Source: Actinoalloteichus hymeniacidonis
GTDB lineage: Bacteria > Actinomycetota > Actinomycetes > Mycobacteriales > Pseudonocardiaceae
DNA: 64,000 bases
Assembly: GCF_014203365.1 (NCBI RefSeq)
Contig: NZ_JACHIS010000001.1
Coordinates: 4,216,001-4,280,000, forward strand
Reading direction: 5' to 3'
In this document: one piece after another, positions 10,160 to 19,434 of the stretch
How the letters are laid out: every line of letters starts with the position of its first letter
Position numbering within the stretch: the first letter of the stretch is position 1
The notes under the pieces: model-generated
Told to the model about the DNA's origin: nothing
Seen by the model: only the letters and a program-made list of their open reading frames with translations
Database searches by the model: none
Position numbers and translations under genes: made by a program

Positions 10160-10516
10160 TCAGTCCCCTTCGGCGAGCAGCACCCTGGCGTCGAAGCAGG
10201 TCCGGTCACCGGTGTGGCAGGCGCCGCCGACCTGGTCCACGGTCAGCAGCACCGTGTCCCCATCGCAGTCCAAGCGCACCCCCCGGACGTGCTGGGTGTG
10301 CCCGGACGTCTCGCCCTTGACCCAGTACTCCTGCCTGCTGCGGGAGTAATAGGTGGCTCGGCGGGTCGTCAGGGTTCGGCGCAGCGCCTCGTCGTCCATC
10401 CAGCCCACCATCAGCACCTCGCCGGTGCCGTGTTGCTGAGCGACCGCGCAGACGAGTCCGTCCGCCCCGCGTTTGAGCAGTGCGGCGATCTCGGGGTCGA
10501 GCACATCGTCGGTCAT
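10160..10516 (-). CDS. hisI: Phosphoribosyl-AMP cyclohydrolase
   Basis: HisI opens the adenine ring of phosphoribosyl-AMP, the third step of histidine synthesis. The 118-residue protein is the single-domain type (no fused HisE). It has the metal-binding motifs DCDGDT and CHTGDRTCF, and the [12 protein letters not shown] and [17 protein letters not shown] segments. ATG 10516 overlaps the upstream membrane-protein stop by 4 bases (ATGA). It is the last his gene of the window. hisG and hisE are not present here. Confidence 0.96.
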   Translation of the reverse strand: MTDDVLDPEIAALLKRGADGLVCAVAQQHGTGEVLMVGWMDDEALRRTLTTRRATYYSRSRQEYWVKGETSGHTQHVRGVRLDCDGDTVLLTVDQVGGACHTGDRTCFDARVLLAEGD

Positions 10517-10899
10517 GAGCGGCCGGGAGCCTCCAGTCCGAAGAATTGCCGGGCGGGCCCGGTATTGAGCAACACCACCGCGTACACGGCGCCCGCAGCG
10601 GCCAGGCCGCCGAGGACCCGCACCCACCAGAAGCCGTCGCTCAACACGAACTGCAGATAGAGCAGCGCCGTGAGCGAGGCGATGACCATGGCGAAGATCC
10701 GCAGTCCGATCCGCCCGGTGAACAACCCGGCCGCCGAGGAGCCTGCGGCGAGGAAGACCACCAGCGGCAGGCCGACGACGTCGAAGCCGCCCTCGGTCAG
10801 CCAGCGTACGAGCCCGACCAGCAGGAACAGCGCGGCGCCGCCCGCCAGGGTCCCGGCGGCGACCCGAACCTCGACCGGAGTGTCGGTCACGGTGCTCAT
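10513..10899 (-). CDS. Small membrane protein between hisF and hisI
   Basis: The 128-residue protein has four likely membrane helices: [55 protein letters not shown] and [17 protein letters not shown]. It has no motif I recognise. It overlaps both neighbours by 4 bases (ATGA at each end), so it is a genuine operon member co-translated with hisF and hisI. I chose ATG 10899 ([11 protein letters not shown]) because further upstream lies inside hisF. Function unknown. Confidence 0.85.
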   Translation of the reverse strand: MSTVTDTPVEVRVAAGTLAGGAALFLLVGLVRWLTEGGFDVVGLPLVVFLAAGSSAAGLFTGRIGLRIFAMVIASLTALLYLQFVLSDGFWWVRVLGGLAAAGAVYAVVLLNTGPARQFFGLEAPGRS

Positions 10900-11669
10900 C
10901 GCACGGTCACCCCCGCCGCGCGCAGACCGTCCTTGACCTGGCCGATCCGCAGCTCGCCGAAGTGGAAGACGCTGGCGGCCAGGACGGCGTCGGCGCCTGC
11001 CTCGACGGCGGGTGCGAAGTGCCCGACCGCGCCTGCGCCGCCGCTGGCGATCAGCGGGACGTCCACGACCCGCCGGACTGCGGTGATCATGTCCAGGTCG
11101 AAGCCCGCCTTGGTTCCATCGGCGTCCATCGAGTTCAAGAGGATCTCGCCGACGCCCAGTTCCTGGCCGCGTTCGGCCCACTCGACGGCGTCCAGGCCGG
11201 TCCCGCGCCGTCCGCCGTGCGTGGTCACCTCGAAGCCCGAGGGCGTCGGCGGCTCGCCGTCCGGCACTCTGCGGGTGTCCATCGACAGCACGATGCACTG
11301 GGCGCCGTAGCGCCGCGAGGCCTCGTTGAGCAGCTCGGGGCGGGCCACCGCCGCGGTGTTGAGACTCACCTTGTCCGCTCCGGCCCGCAGCAGTCGATCG
11401 ACGTCGCCGACCTCCCGGACGCCACCACCCACCGTGAGCGGGATGAAGACTTGTTCGGCGGTCCGACGGACCACGTCGTAGGTGGTCTCGCGGTCGCCGG
11501 AGGACGCCGTGACATCGAGGAAGGTCAGTTCGTCCGCGCCCTCGGCGTCGTAGGCGGCGGCCAGCTCGACAGGATCGCCCGCGTCGACGAGGTCGGTGAA
11601 GTTGACGCCCTTCACGACGCGACCCCGATCCACGTCGAGGCAGGGGATCACCCGGAGTGAGACGGACAT
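10896..11669 (-). CDS. hisF: Imidazole glycerol phosphate synthase, cyclase subunit
   Basis: HisF uses ammonia from HisH to turn PRFAR into imidazole-glycerol phosphate and AICAR. The 257-residue TIM barrel starts [21 protein letters not shown] with the catalytic Asp in CLDVD. The second catalytic Asp lies in VLSMDTRR, and the phosphate-binding loops are VGGGVR and ASGGAG. A GTG nine bases upstream is an alternative start. Its partner hisH (14887-15519) is separated from it here by the hisA, CPBP and acyltransferase region, unlike the usual adjacent arrangement. Confidence 0.96.
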   Translation of the reverse strand: MSVSLRVIPCLDVDRGRVVKGVNFTDLVDAGDPVELAAAYDAEGADELTFLDVTASSGDRETTYDVVRRTAEQVFIPLTVGGGVREVGDVDRLLRAGADKVSLNTAAVARPELLNEASRRYGAQCIVLSMDTRRVPDGEPPTPSGFEVTTHGGRRGTGLDAVEWAERGQELGVGEILLNSMDADGTKAGFDLDMITAVRRVVDVPLIASGGAGAVGHFAPAVEAGADAVLAASVFHFGELRIGQVKDGLRAAGVTVR

Positions 11670-11679
11670 GGCCACCACC

Positions 11680-12954
11680 CTACGGCGCGGGCGAGGTCTC
11701 CTTCTCCGTGCGGTGGCGCATCCAGTATCGGCCGAAGAGCGCGATCACCGGCAGGGTGCACAACAGCGGGCCGACCACCGAGATCGGACGCTCCAACCAC
11801 CAGACCACGTCGGGGACCGCCTCGGTGGCCACGGGCGCGCCCTGCAACAACCGGCTCAGCAGCTCGGACAGGGCCATGCCGGTGGTGTGGAACAGGAACA
11901 GCGGCAGCGCGAACCGGTTGATCACGTCGTTGAATCGCTGCCAGCTCGACCGTTTCAGTCGGGCCTCCATCCGGGGGCGCAGCACCTCGACCATGCCCAC
12001 CTGGAAGACGAGCAGGGCGACGAGCACGAAGGTGGGAGGCGCCATGTTGGACAACCGGTCACCGGGCACCCCGACCATCGAGCCGGGATACAGACCGGAG
12101 GACACCAGTCCGACCAGGGCGAACAGTCCCGCCCACAGCACCAGCGACCCGAACCGGCGCCCCGCCCTGGCCAACCGTTGGTAGAAGAACCCGGCCTGGT
12201 GGGCCAGCCCCCACACCAGCAGCATGTTCACCCAGCTCAGCGCTTCCAGGTCGTATCGGAACCGCAGGACGTCCACCACCATCGCGCCGCCACCCATCCA
12301 GACCAGGGCGAGCAGGTCGAACCGACGATGCAGCCACAGGCTGAAGGGCAGCAGCGCGATCAGCACCAGATAGACCGCCAGGAACCACAGCGGGCTGATC
12401 ACCAACAGCACCACCCGACCCATCCACCGCAGGTCGAACACCGCGACCAGCACCCCGCCGAGCACCACCCAGGTCAGTAACAGCGCGGCCCCGGGAACAG
12501 CGAGTTGTCGCAGCCGGGCACCGACGAACGCGGCGAGTCCGGTGCCCCGGGCCTGGGCGCGCTGCCAGGACACCCGGTGCACGTACCCGCCGATGTAGAA
12601 GAAGACGGGTAAGACCTGGAACAGCCAGGTGGCGATCCACAGTCCCGAGGTGAAGCCGAGCGGGCTGGTCGCCTCCGGACCGTCCGGCCCCCAGACCAGG
12701 ATCGTGAAGGCCCAGTGCCACAGCACCACGACCAGCAGGCTGCTCGCCCGCAGCAGGTCGACATAGCGATCACGATGGCCTGCCGAGGGCGACGGGGGCG
12801 CGGACTGCGATCCGGGCAGGCCCGGGTCCGCCTGCGTCACCCGGTCGACCGGGGTGGCGGACGGTGCGGGCTCGTCCGGTGTCGGCTCTCGCTGTGTCGG
12901 CTCGGGCTCCGGCCGCACAGGCTCCGGCTGCTCCGAGGGGGTCGATCTCGACAC
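11680..12954 (-). CDS. Acyltransferase 3 family integral membrane protein
   Basis: The 424-residue protein has a 65-residue Pro/Glu-rich cytoplasmic N-terminus followed by about ten membrane helices beginning [19 protein letters not shown]. That opening R-x(3-4)-R-x(5-8)-H region is characteristic of the acyltransferase 3 (OafA/WecH-like) family, which O-acylates sugars, lipids or antibiotics using acyl donors. The GTG start at 12954 is preceded by GAGAGGGG; a GTG 33 bases further upstream is possible. It ends 10 bp before hisF and so could be transcribed with it. Its substrate is unknown. Confidence 0.85.
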   Translation of the reverse strand: MSRSTPSEQPEPVRPEPEPTQREPTPDEPAPSATPVDRVTQADPGLPGSQSAPPSPSAGHRDRYVDLLRASSLLVVVLWHWAFTILVWGPDGPEATSPLGFTSGLWIATWLFQVLPVFFYIGGYVHRVSWQRAQARGTGLAAFVGARLRQLAVPGAALLLTWVVLGGVLVAVFDLRWMGRVVLLVISPLWFLAVYLVLIALLPFSLWLHRRFDLLALVWMGGGAMVVDVLRFRYDLEALSWVNMLLVWGLAHQAGFFYQRLARAGRRFGSLVLWAGLFALVGLVSSGLYPGSMVGVPGDRLSNMAPPTFVLVALLVFQVGMVEVLRPRMEARLKRSSWQRFNDVINRFALPLFLFHTTGMALSELLSRLLQGAPVATEAVPDVVWWLERPISVVGPLLCTLPVIALFGRYWMRHRTEKETSPAP

Positions 12955-12996
12955 GGTGGGTCCCCTCTCGACCTGCCCATGCGGCACGATGACGAC

Positions 12997-13767
12997 ATGG
13001 CGGTCGTGACTCCTCGCGCAGGTTCGAACACGGTTCGGGGTCGGTGGCGGGCACGTACCGGCCTGGTCGTTCTGACCTCGGTACTGACCGCCGGGACCGT
13101 GAGCATGAACACAGTCCTGCCACCACGGGCCTACCCCGTCGGTGGCCTCACGATCACATTATCCGCACTCTGGGTAGCGAACCGCTGCGGAATGTCACGA
13201 GACGATGTCGGTCTAGGTACTGCCGCCGTACCCGCAGGACTGCGAACGGGCGGTGTAGCGGCCGCGGTGGTGTCCGGCGCCCAACTGTGCGCCCTCGCCC
13301 TCCCCCGGTTGCGCGATGCCTACGACGACGACCGGGTCGCCGTCGCCGGGATCGGCGAACTGCTGTGGACGGCGGCGGTCCGCATTCCGGTGGGGACGGT
13401 GCTCACCGAGGAGGTGGTGTTCCGGGGCGTACTGCCGGGGCTGCTCGCGACGATGCCGGGGCCCCGCTGGCGGCCTGCGGTCGTCTCCGCAGGGCTGTTC
13501 GGTCTCTGGCACGTGTTGCCCGCGCTGCGCCTGGCGGGCGACAACCCGGCGCTGGCGTCGCTGGTGGGCCGGGGCAGGCTGCCGACGGTGGTGGCCGGCG
13601 TGTCCGGCACGTTCCTGGTCGGCCTCGCGTTGCACGCGCTGCGAGTCCGCGGGCGTGGGGTGCTCGCGCCGATCCTGGTGCACCTGGCGACGAACTCCGG
13701 CTGTTACCTGATCTCCTGGCTGGTGCGACGCAGACGGACCCGACCGGAGGGCCTGCCGCCGACCTAG
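12997..13767 (+). CDS. CPBP family intramembrane metalloprotease-like protein
   Basis: The 256-residue membrane protein has the CPBP (CAAX protease and bacteriocin-processing) motifs in order. These are the paired glutamates in TEEVVFRGVLPGLL, the histidine in GLFGLWHVLPAL, and the second conserved His with Asn in ILVHLATNSGCYL. These are the catalytic residues of the Rce1-like fold. About six to seven membrane helices are present. ATG 12997 is used; an in-frame ATG at 12979 is possible. It is divergent from the acyltransferase (42 bp between starts) and convergent with hisA. Confidence 0.88.
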   Translation: MAVVTPRAGSNTVRGRWRARTGLVVLTSVLTAGTVSMNTVLPPRAYPVGGLTITLSALWVANRCGMSRDDVGLGTAAVPAGLRTGGVAAAVVSGAQLCALALPRLRDAYDDDRVAVAGIGELLWTAAVRIPVGTVLTEEVVFRGVLPGLLATMPGPRWRPAVVSAGLFGLWHVLPALRLAGDNPALASLVGRGRLPTVVAGVSGTFLVGLALHALRVRGRGVLAPILVHLATNSGCYLISWLVRRRRTRPEGLPPT

Positions 13768-13834
13768 GGAACGCGATCAGCGGCAGCGCAGCGTCCGAGC
13801 GTGCACCGAGGATGGAGAGGGACGCCGGATCGGC

Positions 13835-14563
13835 TCAGACGGCGGCGAGTGCCTCGGGCAGGGTGAACGCCCCGGCGTAGAGCGCCTTGCCGACGATGGA
13901 GCCCTCCAGGCCGATCGGGCCCAGCTCGGCGAGAGCCTGCAGGTCGGCGATGCTCGACACGCCACCGGAGGCGATGACCGGCGCGTCGGTGCGGGCGCAG
14001 ACCTCGCGCAGCAACTCGATGTTCGGGCCGCGCAACGTGCCGTCCTTGCCGACGTCGGTCACCACGTATCGCGAGCAGCCGTCGGCGTCCAGCCTGGTCA
14101 GCACCTCCCAGAGGTCGCCGCCGTCGCTGGTCCAACCCCGGGCGGCCAGTCGGTGGCCCTGCTCGGTGATACGCACGTCGAGTCCGACGGCCACGGCGTC
14201 ACCATGCTCGGCGACGACCTTCGCGCACCAGGCCGGGTCCTCCAGCGCTGCGGTGCCCAGGTTCACTCGGCTGCATCCGGTGGCCAGGGCCGCCCGCAGG
14301 GACTCGTCGTCGCGGATGCCGCCGGAGAGCTCCACCCGGACGTCGAGCCTGCCGACGACCTCGGCCAGCAGCTCCCGGTTCGAACCTCGGCCGAAGGCGG
14401 CGTCCAGGTCGACCAGATGCACCCACTCCGCTCCATCGCGCTGCCAGGTGAGAGCGGCTTCCAGCGGCGAGCCGTAGGTGGTCTCGCTACCTGCCGCGCC
14501 CTGAACCAGGCGGACGGCCTGTCCGGAAGCGACATCGACGGCGGGGAGCAGGGTGAAAGTCAC
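13835..14563 (-). CDS. priA: Phosphoribosyl isomerase A, probable bifunctional HisA/TrpF (PriA)
   Basis: This 242-residue TIM barrel is the ProFAR isomerase of histidine synthesis. It is very close to actinobacterial PriA, which also isomerises phosphoribosylanthranilate in tryptophan synthesis. It has [54 protein letters not shown]-like [12 protein letters not shown] and [14 protein letters not shown]. The catalytic Asp residues are in the AVDV and TDVGKDGT segments. trpF is missing from the trp operon, which supports the dual role. The start is GTG 14563; no strong ribosome-binding site is visible. Confidence 0.93.
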   Translation of the reverse strand: MTFTLLPAVDVASGQAVRLVQGAAGSETTYGSPLEAALTWQRDGAEWVHLVDLDAAFGRGSNRELLAEVVGRLDVRVELSGGIRDDESLRAALATGCSRVNLGTAALEDPAWCAKVVAEHGDAVAVGLDVRITEQGHRLAARGWTSDGGDLWEVLTRLDADGCSRYVVTDVGKDGTLRGPNIELLREVCARTDAPVIASGGVSSIADLQALAELGPIGLEGSIVGKALYAGAFTLPEALAAV

Positions 14564-14653
14564 GGGAGGCACTGTATCGCCGGCCGCGCCGAGGAGATGC
14601 GCCGTGTGCCCTTGACAGCGAAGCGGTGATCGCCTCGACGACACTCGCGGACG

Positions 14654-14890
14654 TCAGCGACCGTCGCGGCCCGCGAACGGTGGCTGCCGATCCGATGGCG
14701 GCCTACGCAGGATCACCGCTGCGGGCACTCCGATCACGGCGACCAACAGCGCCACCGCCGTCCAGCCCGACATGCCGAGACCGACGAGCGCCGACAGACC
14801 GGCGCCGCCCGCCAACGCGATGATGACCAGCAGGGCCACCAGACGTGTGCCGCCGCCCCGGCGCACCGAGCCGTAACGTCGCGGGCTCAT
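14654..14890 (-). CDS. Small membrane protein between hisH and priA
   Basis: The 78-residue protein begins [16 protein letters not shown] and has two likely membrane helices ([20 protein letters not shown] and [20 protein letters not shown]) and a basic C-terminal tail. Its ATG overlaps the hisH stop (ATGA), which supports it being real and co-translated. No family recognised. It is distinct from the hisF-hisI membrane protein. Confidence 0.75.
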   Translation of the reverse strand: MSPRRYGSVRRGGGTRLVALLVIIALAGGAGLSALVGLGMSGWTAVALLVAVIGVPAAVILRRPPSDRQPPFAGRDGR

Positions 14891-15519
14891 GCGAGGGTGT
14901 CCAACCAGTTGGTCAACAGGGCCGCCCCCGCATCCCCCGACTTCTCCGGGTGGAACTGGGTCGCCCACAGCGGGCCGTTCTCCACTGCCGCGACGAACTC
15001 CGCGCCGTGTTCGGCGTAGGTGACCAGCGGCGGGAGGAACGGCGGGGTGTCCTCCAGCGTCCACGACCTGGCCGCGTAGGAGTGCACGAAGTAGAAACGG
15101 GTGTCGGTGTCCAGTCCGGCGAACATCCGGCTCTGCTCGGGGGCGCGCACGGTGTTCCAGCCCATGTGCGGCAGGACGGGCGCCGACAGTCGGTCGACCG
15201 TTCCCGGCCACTGGCCGCAGCCCGACGTCTCCTCGCCGTGTTCCACGCCGCGCTCGAACAGGACCTGCATGCCGACGCAGATGCCCAGCACCGGCCTGCC
15301 GCCCGAGAGGCGATCGTCGATGATCTTGTCGCCGCGCACCTCGCGGAGGCCGGCCATGCAGGCGGCGAAGGCTCCGACTCCCGGTACGACCAGACCGTCG
15401 GCGGCCAAGGCGGCGTCACGGTCGGAGGTCACCTCGACCTGGGCGCCCGCTCGTTGCAGGGCCCGCTGGGCGGAGCGCAGATTTCCCGACCCATAGTCGA
15501 GTACGACGACGTTCGGCAC
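14887..15519 (-). CDS. hisH: Imidazole glycerol phosphate synthase, glutamine amidotransferase subunit
   Basis: HisH hydrolyses glutamine and channels ammonia to HisF. The 210-residue class I amidotransferase has the nucleophile cysteine in [10 protein letters not shown] and the catalytic His/Glu pair in TQFHPEKSG. Its opening is [21 protein letters not shown] 15519 is preceded by GGAGG at a short spacing and gives the expected N-terminus. An ATG at 15558 would add 13 residues. Confidence 0.95.
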   Translation of the reverse strand: MPNVVVLDYGSGNLRSAQRALQRAGAQVEVTSDRDAALAADGLVVPGVGAFAACMAGLREVRGDKIIDDRLSGGRPVLGICVGMQVLFERGVEHGEETSGCGQWPGTVDRLSAPVLPHMGWNTVRAPEQSRMFAGLDTDTRFYFVHSYAARSWTLEDTPPFLPPLVTYAEHGAEFVAAVENGPLWATQFHPEKSGDAGAALLTNWLDTLA

Positions 15520-15662
15520 GCCCTCCAGGCTACCGAGGACGTCCACCCGCACGGTCATCCCCCGTCCGTCCGCGCCGGTCACCGCCTGCGCCGGAGTGAT
15601 CCGCCCGACCGCATACCACGACACTCCGAGGCCAATACTTCGAGGTAGGTAGAGCTTCTGGC

Positions 15663-15668
15663 TATGCT
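15663..15668 (+). promoter_or_regulatory. Probable -10 element of a leaderless soxR transcript
   Basis: TATGCT ends six bases before the soxR ATG, so transcription would begin at or next to the start codon. No ribosome-binding site is seen. MerR-type promoters have long spacers; ACTTCGAGG upstream is in the right area, but I could not define a clear SoxR dyad. Confidence 0.45.
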
Positions 15669-15674
15669 GGGGTC

Positions 15675-16136
15675 ATGCCACCACTGCGTGATCAGTTGAC
15701 CATCGGCGAGGTCGCGACCCGCAGCGGAGTCCCGCACACGGCCCTACGGTTCTACGAGCAGCGTGGGCTGATCTTCGCCGAGCGCACCGGCGGCAATCAA
15801 CGTCGTTACCCGCGCACCGTCCTGCGCAGGCTCGCCTTCATCCGCGCGGCGCAACGCGTCGGCATGAGCCTGGACCGGATCGCCGAGGCACTGGAGAAGC
15901 TGCCGCCCGGCACCAGTCCGACCAAGGCGCATTGGGCCCGGCTGTCGGCCTCCTGGAAGGAGGAGCTGGAGACCCGGATCGACGGAATGCAGCGGCTCCG
16001 GGACCGGCTCGCCTCCTGTATCGGCTGCGGTTGCCTCTCGCTGAAGTCCTGCTCACTGCACAATGCCGACGACCAGCTGGCCGATCTCGGCGCGGGCGCC
16101 AGCGGACTCCAGCCCGCCGCCGAGGGCGGTTGCTGA
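15675..16136 (+). CDS. soxR: Redox-sensitive MerR-family activator SoxR
   Basis: SoxR senses redox-active compounds through a [2Fe-2S] cluster and activates its target promoters. The 153-residue protein has the MerR DNA-binding domain (LTIGEVATRSGVPHTALRFY and GNQRRYPR), the dimer helix with WARLSASWKEELETRI, and the four cluster ligands in CIGCGCLSLKSC (Cys115, 118, 120, 126). In actinobacteria SoxR usually responds to self-made redox-active secondary metabolites rather than superoxide. No obvious target gene lies beside it. It interrupts the his series between hisH and hisB. Confidence 0.93.
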   Translation: MPPLRDQLTIGEVATRSGVPHTALRFYEQRGLIFAERTGGNQRRYPRTVLRRLAFIRAAQRVGMSLDRIAEALEKLPPGTSPTKAHWARLSASWKEELETRIDGMQRLRDRLASCIGCGCLSLKSCSLHNADDQLADLGAGASGLQPAAEGGC

Positions 16137-16170
16137 GCGAGGCCGCCCCGCAGCGACACGGAGCCGGTCC

Positions 16171-16323
16171 TCAGATCAGCCAGAGCACCGTGGCGACACC
16201 CGCGATCACCGCGCCCACCAACAGCAGGATCGCCAGGGTCTTCGCGGTCTTCCACAGCGACCACACGCCGCCCAGCAGGAACCCGGTCACGCCCAGCAGG
16301 ACCAGCCACACCCAGTCTTCCAC
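16171..16323 (-). CDS. 50-residue two-helix membrane protein downstream of hisB
   Basis: This short gene starts at a GTG (reading VEDWVWLVLLGVTGFLLGG) with GAGAGG six bases upstream. It encodes two hydrophobic helices separated by WSLWKTAKT, and ends LWLI. The strong ribosome-binding site, the complete helices and the position in the his series support a real gene. No family is recognised. It follows hisB by 78 bp on the same strand and is convergent with soxR. Confidence 0.65.
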   Translation of the reverse strand: MEDWVWLVLLGVTGFLLGGVWSLWKTAKTLAILLLVGAVIAGVATVLWLI

Positions 16324-16401
16324 CACAAGCCTCTCGTCACGCCGGGCTCGTCGCCCGCGTCCTCACCTGGCCGGACGAGGTTACCCACGGGCCTGCGGTG
16401 A

Positions 16402-17001
16402 TCAGAGCGTGCCCTTCGTCGACGGCACGCCGGTGACCCTCGGATCGGGTTCGACGGCGGCACGCAGGGCCCTGGCCACCGCCTTGAACTGCGCCTCGGT
16501 GATGTGGTGCGGATCGCGGCCGTGGATCACCCGGACATGCAAGGCGATCTGGGCGTGGAAGGCCAACGAGTCGAAGACGTGCCGGTTGAGCACGAAGGGG
16601 TAGTTGCCGCCGATCGTGAAGGTGTTGAACGCCTCCGGTTCGCCGACGTGCACGCAGAACGGCCTGCCGGACAGGTCGACGGCGGCGTGGGCGAGGGTCT
16701 CGTCCATCGGAATCCAGGCATCGCCGAAGCGGCGGATACCGGCCTTGTCGCCCAGTGCCTGGCGGAATGCCTGGCCGAGCACGATGGCGACGTCCTCCAC
16801 CGTGTGATGGGCGTCGATCTCCACGTCGCCGCGCGCCGCCACGGTCAGGTCGAAGGAGCCGTGGACGCCCAGCGCGGTGAGCATGTGGTCGTAGAACGCG
16901 ACCCCGGTGTCGATGTCGACCTTCCCGGTGCCGCCGAGATCGATCTCGACCGTCACCGAGGACTCCTTGGTGACGCGCTCCACCCTTGCCGACCGGCTCA
17001 T
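16402..17001 (-). CDS. hisB: Imidazoleglycerol-phosphate dehydratase
   Basis: HisB dehydrates imidazole-glycerol phosphate to imidazole-acetol phosphate. The 199-residue monofunctional protein has the metal-binding motifs DAHHTVED and [11 protein letters not shown], the RFGD segment and the [12 protein letters not shown] opening. ATG 17001 is preceded by a GGAGA site. hisC is not immediately upstream as usual but lies 3 kb away, beyond the sigma factor, oxidoreductase and DinB-like genes. Confidence 0.96.
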   Translation of the reverse strand: MSRSARVERVTKESSVTVEIDLGGTGKVDIDTGVAFYDHMLTALGVHGSFDLTVAARGDVEIDAHHTVEDVAIVLGQAFRQALGDKAGIRRFGDAWIPMDETLAHAAVDLSGRPFCVHVGEPEAFNTFTIGGNYPFVLNRHVFDSLAFHAQIALHVRVIHGRDPHHITEAQFKAVARALRAAVEPDPRVTGVPSTKGTL

Positions 17002-17176
17002 CGGCCGTCTCCTCGCTGCTCGTCCCGCCAGAGCGGCCACGCCGCCAGGTCACACCTCCCACCAGCGTAAACGACCCGCGATCCGTGCAGCGCGGCGGTC
17101 GGACACCCCAGCACGCCCTGCTCGCCCCCCGCTGAGGATCCGCACGACCCGGCCGTCGTGTCCGACCCCGATCCGT

Positions 17177-18070
17177 ATGCTTGATCTCGTGTCGGTCACG
17201 TCCGAGGAGCTGAACGAGTTCGAGGCGCATCGCACTCGACTGTTCGCCATCGCCTACCGACTGCTCGGGTCGGCGAGCGAGGCCGAGGACGCCGTGCAGG
17301 ACACCTTCCTGCGGTGGAACGACGCCGAACGCGGCTCGATCCGGGAACCCGCAGCCTGGCTGACCACCGTGCTGACCAATCTGTGCCTCACCCGGCTCAC
17401 CTCTGCTCGCGCCCGCCGGGAGAGCTACATCGGACCGTGGCTCCCGGAGCCCGTGATCACCGACAGCCAGGCGTTGGGCCCGTTGGACACGGTGGAGCAA
17501 CGCGAGTCCGTGTCGATGGCCTTCCTCGTGTTGTTGGAACGCCTCACACCGCCGGAGCGCGCGGTGTTCGTGCTCCGCGAGGCCTTCGAGTACGGACATC
17601 GGGAGATCGCCGGAATCCTCGGGATCACCGAGACGAACTGCCAGCAGCTCTATCATCGAGCCCGCGAGCGGGTGAACCGCGATCGGCCCCGCTTCGACGC
17701 CGTGCCCGAGAAGGGCCGTCGGATCGCACAGCGCTTCCTGGAGGCGGCCCGGGGGATGGACATCGCCGGGCTGGAGAGCATGCTCGCCGCCGACGTCGTC
17801 GCGTGGTCCGACGGCGGCGGCAAGGCCAATGCCGCCCGTAGGCCGGTGTTCGGCGCCGACCGAGTGGCCCGACTGCTGGCGGGCTTCATGCGCAAGGGCG
17901 GCTTCACGACCGTGTTCACCGAGGTCAACGGGGCGCCTGCCTGGCTGGCCATCGCGGATGGTCGGCCCATCACCGCCCTGGTCCTGCATATCGTGGACGA
18001 GCGGATCACCGCGATCCACACGAGCGTCAACCCGGACAAGCTGGAGTACCTCGCCGCCCAATTCGCGTGA
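17177..18070 (+). CDS. ECF41-type sigma factor with SnoaL-like C-terminal domain (SigJ family)
   Basis: The 297-residue protein is an extracytoplasmic-function sigma factor. Region 2 spans about residues 10-75 (LFAIAYRLLGSASEAEDAVQDTFLRW) and region 4 about 120-170 (LTPPERAVFVLREAF, then EIAGILGITETNCQQLYHRAR). A SnoaL-like extension of about 120 residues follows. The extension carries the two ECF41 hallmarks: DGGGK (212-216) and NPDKL (285-289). In ECF41 the extension acts as a built-in regulator in place of an anti-sigma factor. The typical partner gene is an oxidoreductase, decarboxylase or epimerase, and an FAD oxidoreductase follows directly. Confidence 0.92.
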   Translation: MLDLVSVTSEELNEFEAHRTRLFAIAYRLLGSASEAEDAVQDTFLRWNDAERGSIREPAAWLTTVLTNLCLTRLTSARARRESYIGPWLPEPVITDSQALGPLDTVEQRESVSMAFLVLLERLTPPERAVFVLREAFEYGHREIAGILGITETNCQQLYHRARERVNRDRPRFDAVPEKGRRIAQRFLEAARGMDIAGLESMLAADVVAWSDGGGKANAARRPVFGADRVARLLAGFMRKGGFTTVFTEVNGAPAWLAIADGRPITALVLHIVDERITAIHTSVNPDKLEYLAAQFA

Positions 18071-18152
18071 CCACCGTCACGACCGCAACGTGTCAGCAAT
18101 CCCGTCGCCACCCGGTTCAAGAGTCGATCGAACACGGGAGAAGGAGCTGACG

Positions 18153-19319
18153 ATGACTCATCGGATCGTGATCATCGGTGCGGGCTATGCGGGCCTCACG
18201 GCGGCGGCGCGGGTGGCGCGGCAGACCCGCGATGTCGAGGTGGTGTTGGTCAACGCAAGCCCGAACTTCGTCGAGCGGGTACGACTGCACGAGGTCGCCT
18301 CGGGGGCGAGTGTCGGGGAGCACCCCCTGGCGGAGCTGCTGCACGGCACGGGAGTCGAGCTGCGGATCGGATGGGTCACCGACATCGACCCGCAGCGTCG
18401 GGAACTGCGGATCGACGACGAGGTGTTGGACTACGACACCCTCGTGTACGCGCTCGGCAGCACGGCCGAGCACGGCACGAATGTTCCCGGTGTCGCGGAG
18501 CACGCCACCAGCGTCGCCGAGTTGGAGGCGGCCCGCGACGTGCACGAGCGGATCACGCAATCGGCCGCCCGACGCGGCCGGGTCACGGTGGTCGGCGGCG
18601 GGCTGACCGGCATCGAGGCGGCCACCGAACTCGCCGAGTCGCACCCCGGACTACGGGTGCAGCTGCTCGTCGGAACGGTGGTCGGCCCGGCGTTGTCCGC
18701 GAGGGGTCGGGCGCATCTGGGCCGGGTGTTCGACCGGATGGGCATCGAGGTGCGGGCAGGCGCCCGAGTCGCCGAGGTACGCGAGTCCCGCCTGGTACTG
18801 ACCGACGGGCAGACGGTCGACACCGATCTGACGGTGTGGGCGACGGGCTTCGGCGTACCCGACCTCGCAACGCGGGCCGGGTTGGCCGTCGACGCCGCAG
18901 GCCGTCTCCTGGTCGACGACGCGATGCGCTCGACCTCGCACCCGGATGTCTACGGCGCCGGTGACGCCGCGACGGTCCGGTTCTCCGACGGTCAGGAACT
19001 CCGGATGTCCTGTGCCACGGCCAAACCGGTCGGGCAGCATGCGGCGGACTCCATCGTCGCCCGGTTGTCGGGCCGCGTGCCGAGGCCGTTCCGATTCCGC
19101 TACTACCTCCAGTGCATCAGTCTCGGCCGTCACGACGGGCTGATCCAGCTGGTCGACGCCAGGGACAACGCGAAGGAACGGATACTCACCGGTCGCGCCG
19201 CAGCCCGCGTGAAGGAGACCGTCGTGCGCTTGGCGCTGCGCACCTGCTATCAGACCGTCCCGCAGCTGTTCCGCCGTGAGACCCGTGGCGCAGAGCGGGT
19301 CGACAGCGTCGGTAGGTGA
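18153..19319 (+). CDS. FAD-dependent pyridine nucleotide-disulphide/NDH-2-like oxidoreductase
   Basis: The 388-residue flavoprotein has the FAD-binding GAGYAG at residues 9-14 and the NAD(P)H-binding VVGGGLTGIEAATELAE. The second FAD contact is DVYGAGDAA, close to the C-terminal third. It resembles the type II NADH dehydrogenase and ferroptosis-suppressor-like group. It lacks the redox-active CxxxxC of disulphide reductases. ATG 18153 is preceded by AAGGAG. It is the likely regulon partner of the upstream ECF41 sigma factor. The substrate is unknown. Confidence 0.88.
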   Translation: MTHRIVIIGAGYAGLTAAARVARQTRDVEVVLVNASPNFVERVRLHEVASGASVGEHPLAELLHGTGVELRIGWVTDIDPQRRELRIDDEVLDYDTLVYALGSTAEHGTNVPGVAEHATSVAELEAARDVHERITQSAARRGRVTVVGGGLTGIEAATELAESHPGLRVQLLVGTVVGPALSARGRAHLGRVFDRMGIEVRAGARVAEVRESRLVLTDGQTVDTDLTVWATGFGVPDLATRAGLAVDAAGRLLVDDAMRSTSHPDVYGAGDAATVRFSDGQELRMSCATAKPVGQHAADSIVARLSGRVPRPFRFRYYLQCISLGRHDGLIQLVDARDNAKERILTGRAAARVKETVVRLALRTCYQTVPQLFRRETRGAERVDSVGR

Positions 19320-19335
19320 GTGGCCGCCGCAGCCG

Positions 19336-19363
19336 GGTGGAGCCGTTCTCCTGCGGCTCCACC
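19336..19363 (+). terminator. Hairpin after the FAD oxidoreductase gene
   Basis: A perfect 10-bp stem, GGTGGAGCCG paired with CGGCTCCACC, with an 8-base loop, lies 17 bases after the oxidoreductase stop. There is no U-tract, which is usual for actinobacterial terminators. Confidence 0.6.
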
Positions 19364-19434
19364 AGCCGACCGCCAACACCGTCGAGGCCGCGTCGACGAG
19401 GTAAATCATTTGTCCGCCCCCTGAATCGGCGCCG

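Noticed and set aside
16337-18061. Minus-strand ORF of 574 codons across the ECF41 gene
   Set aside because: It covers the sigma factor and part of hisB in a non-coding frame; it has no protein features.
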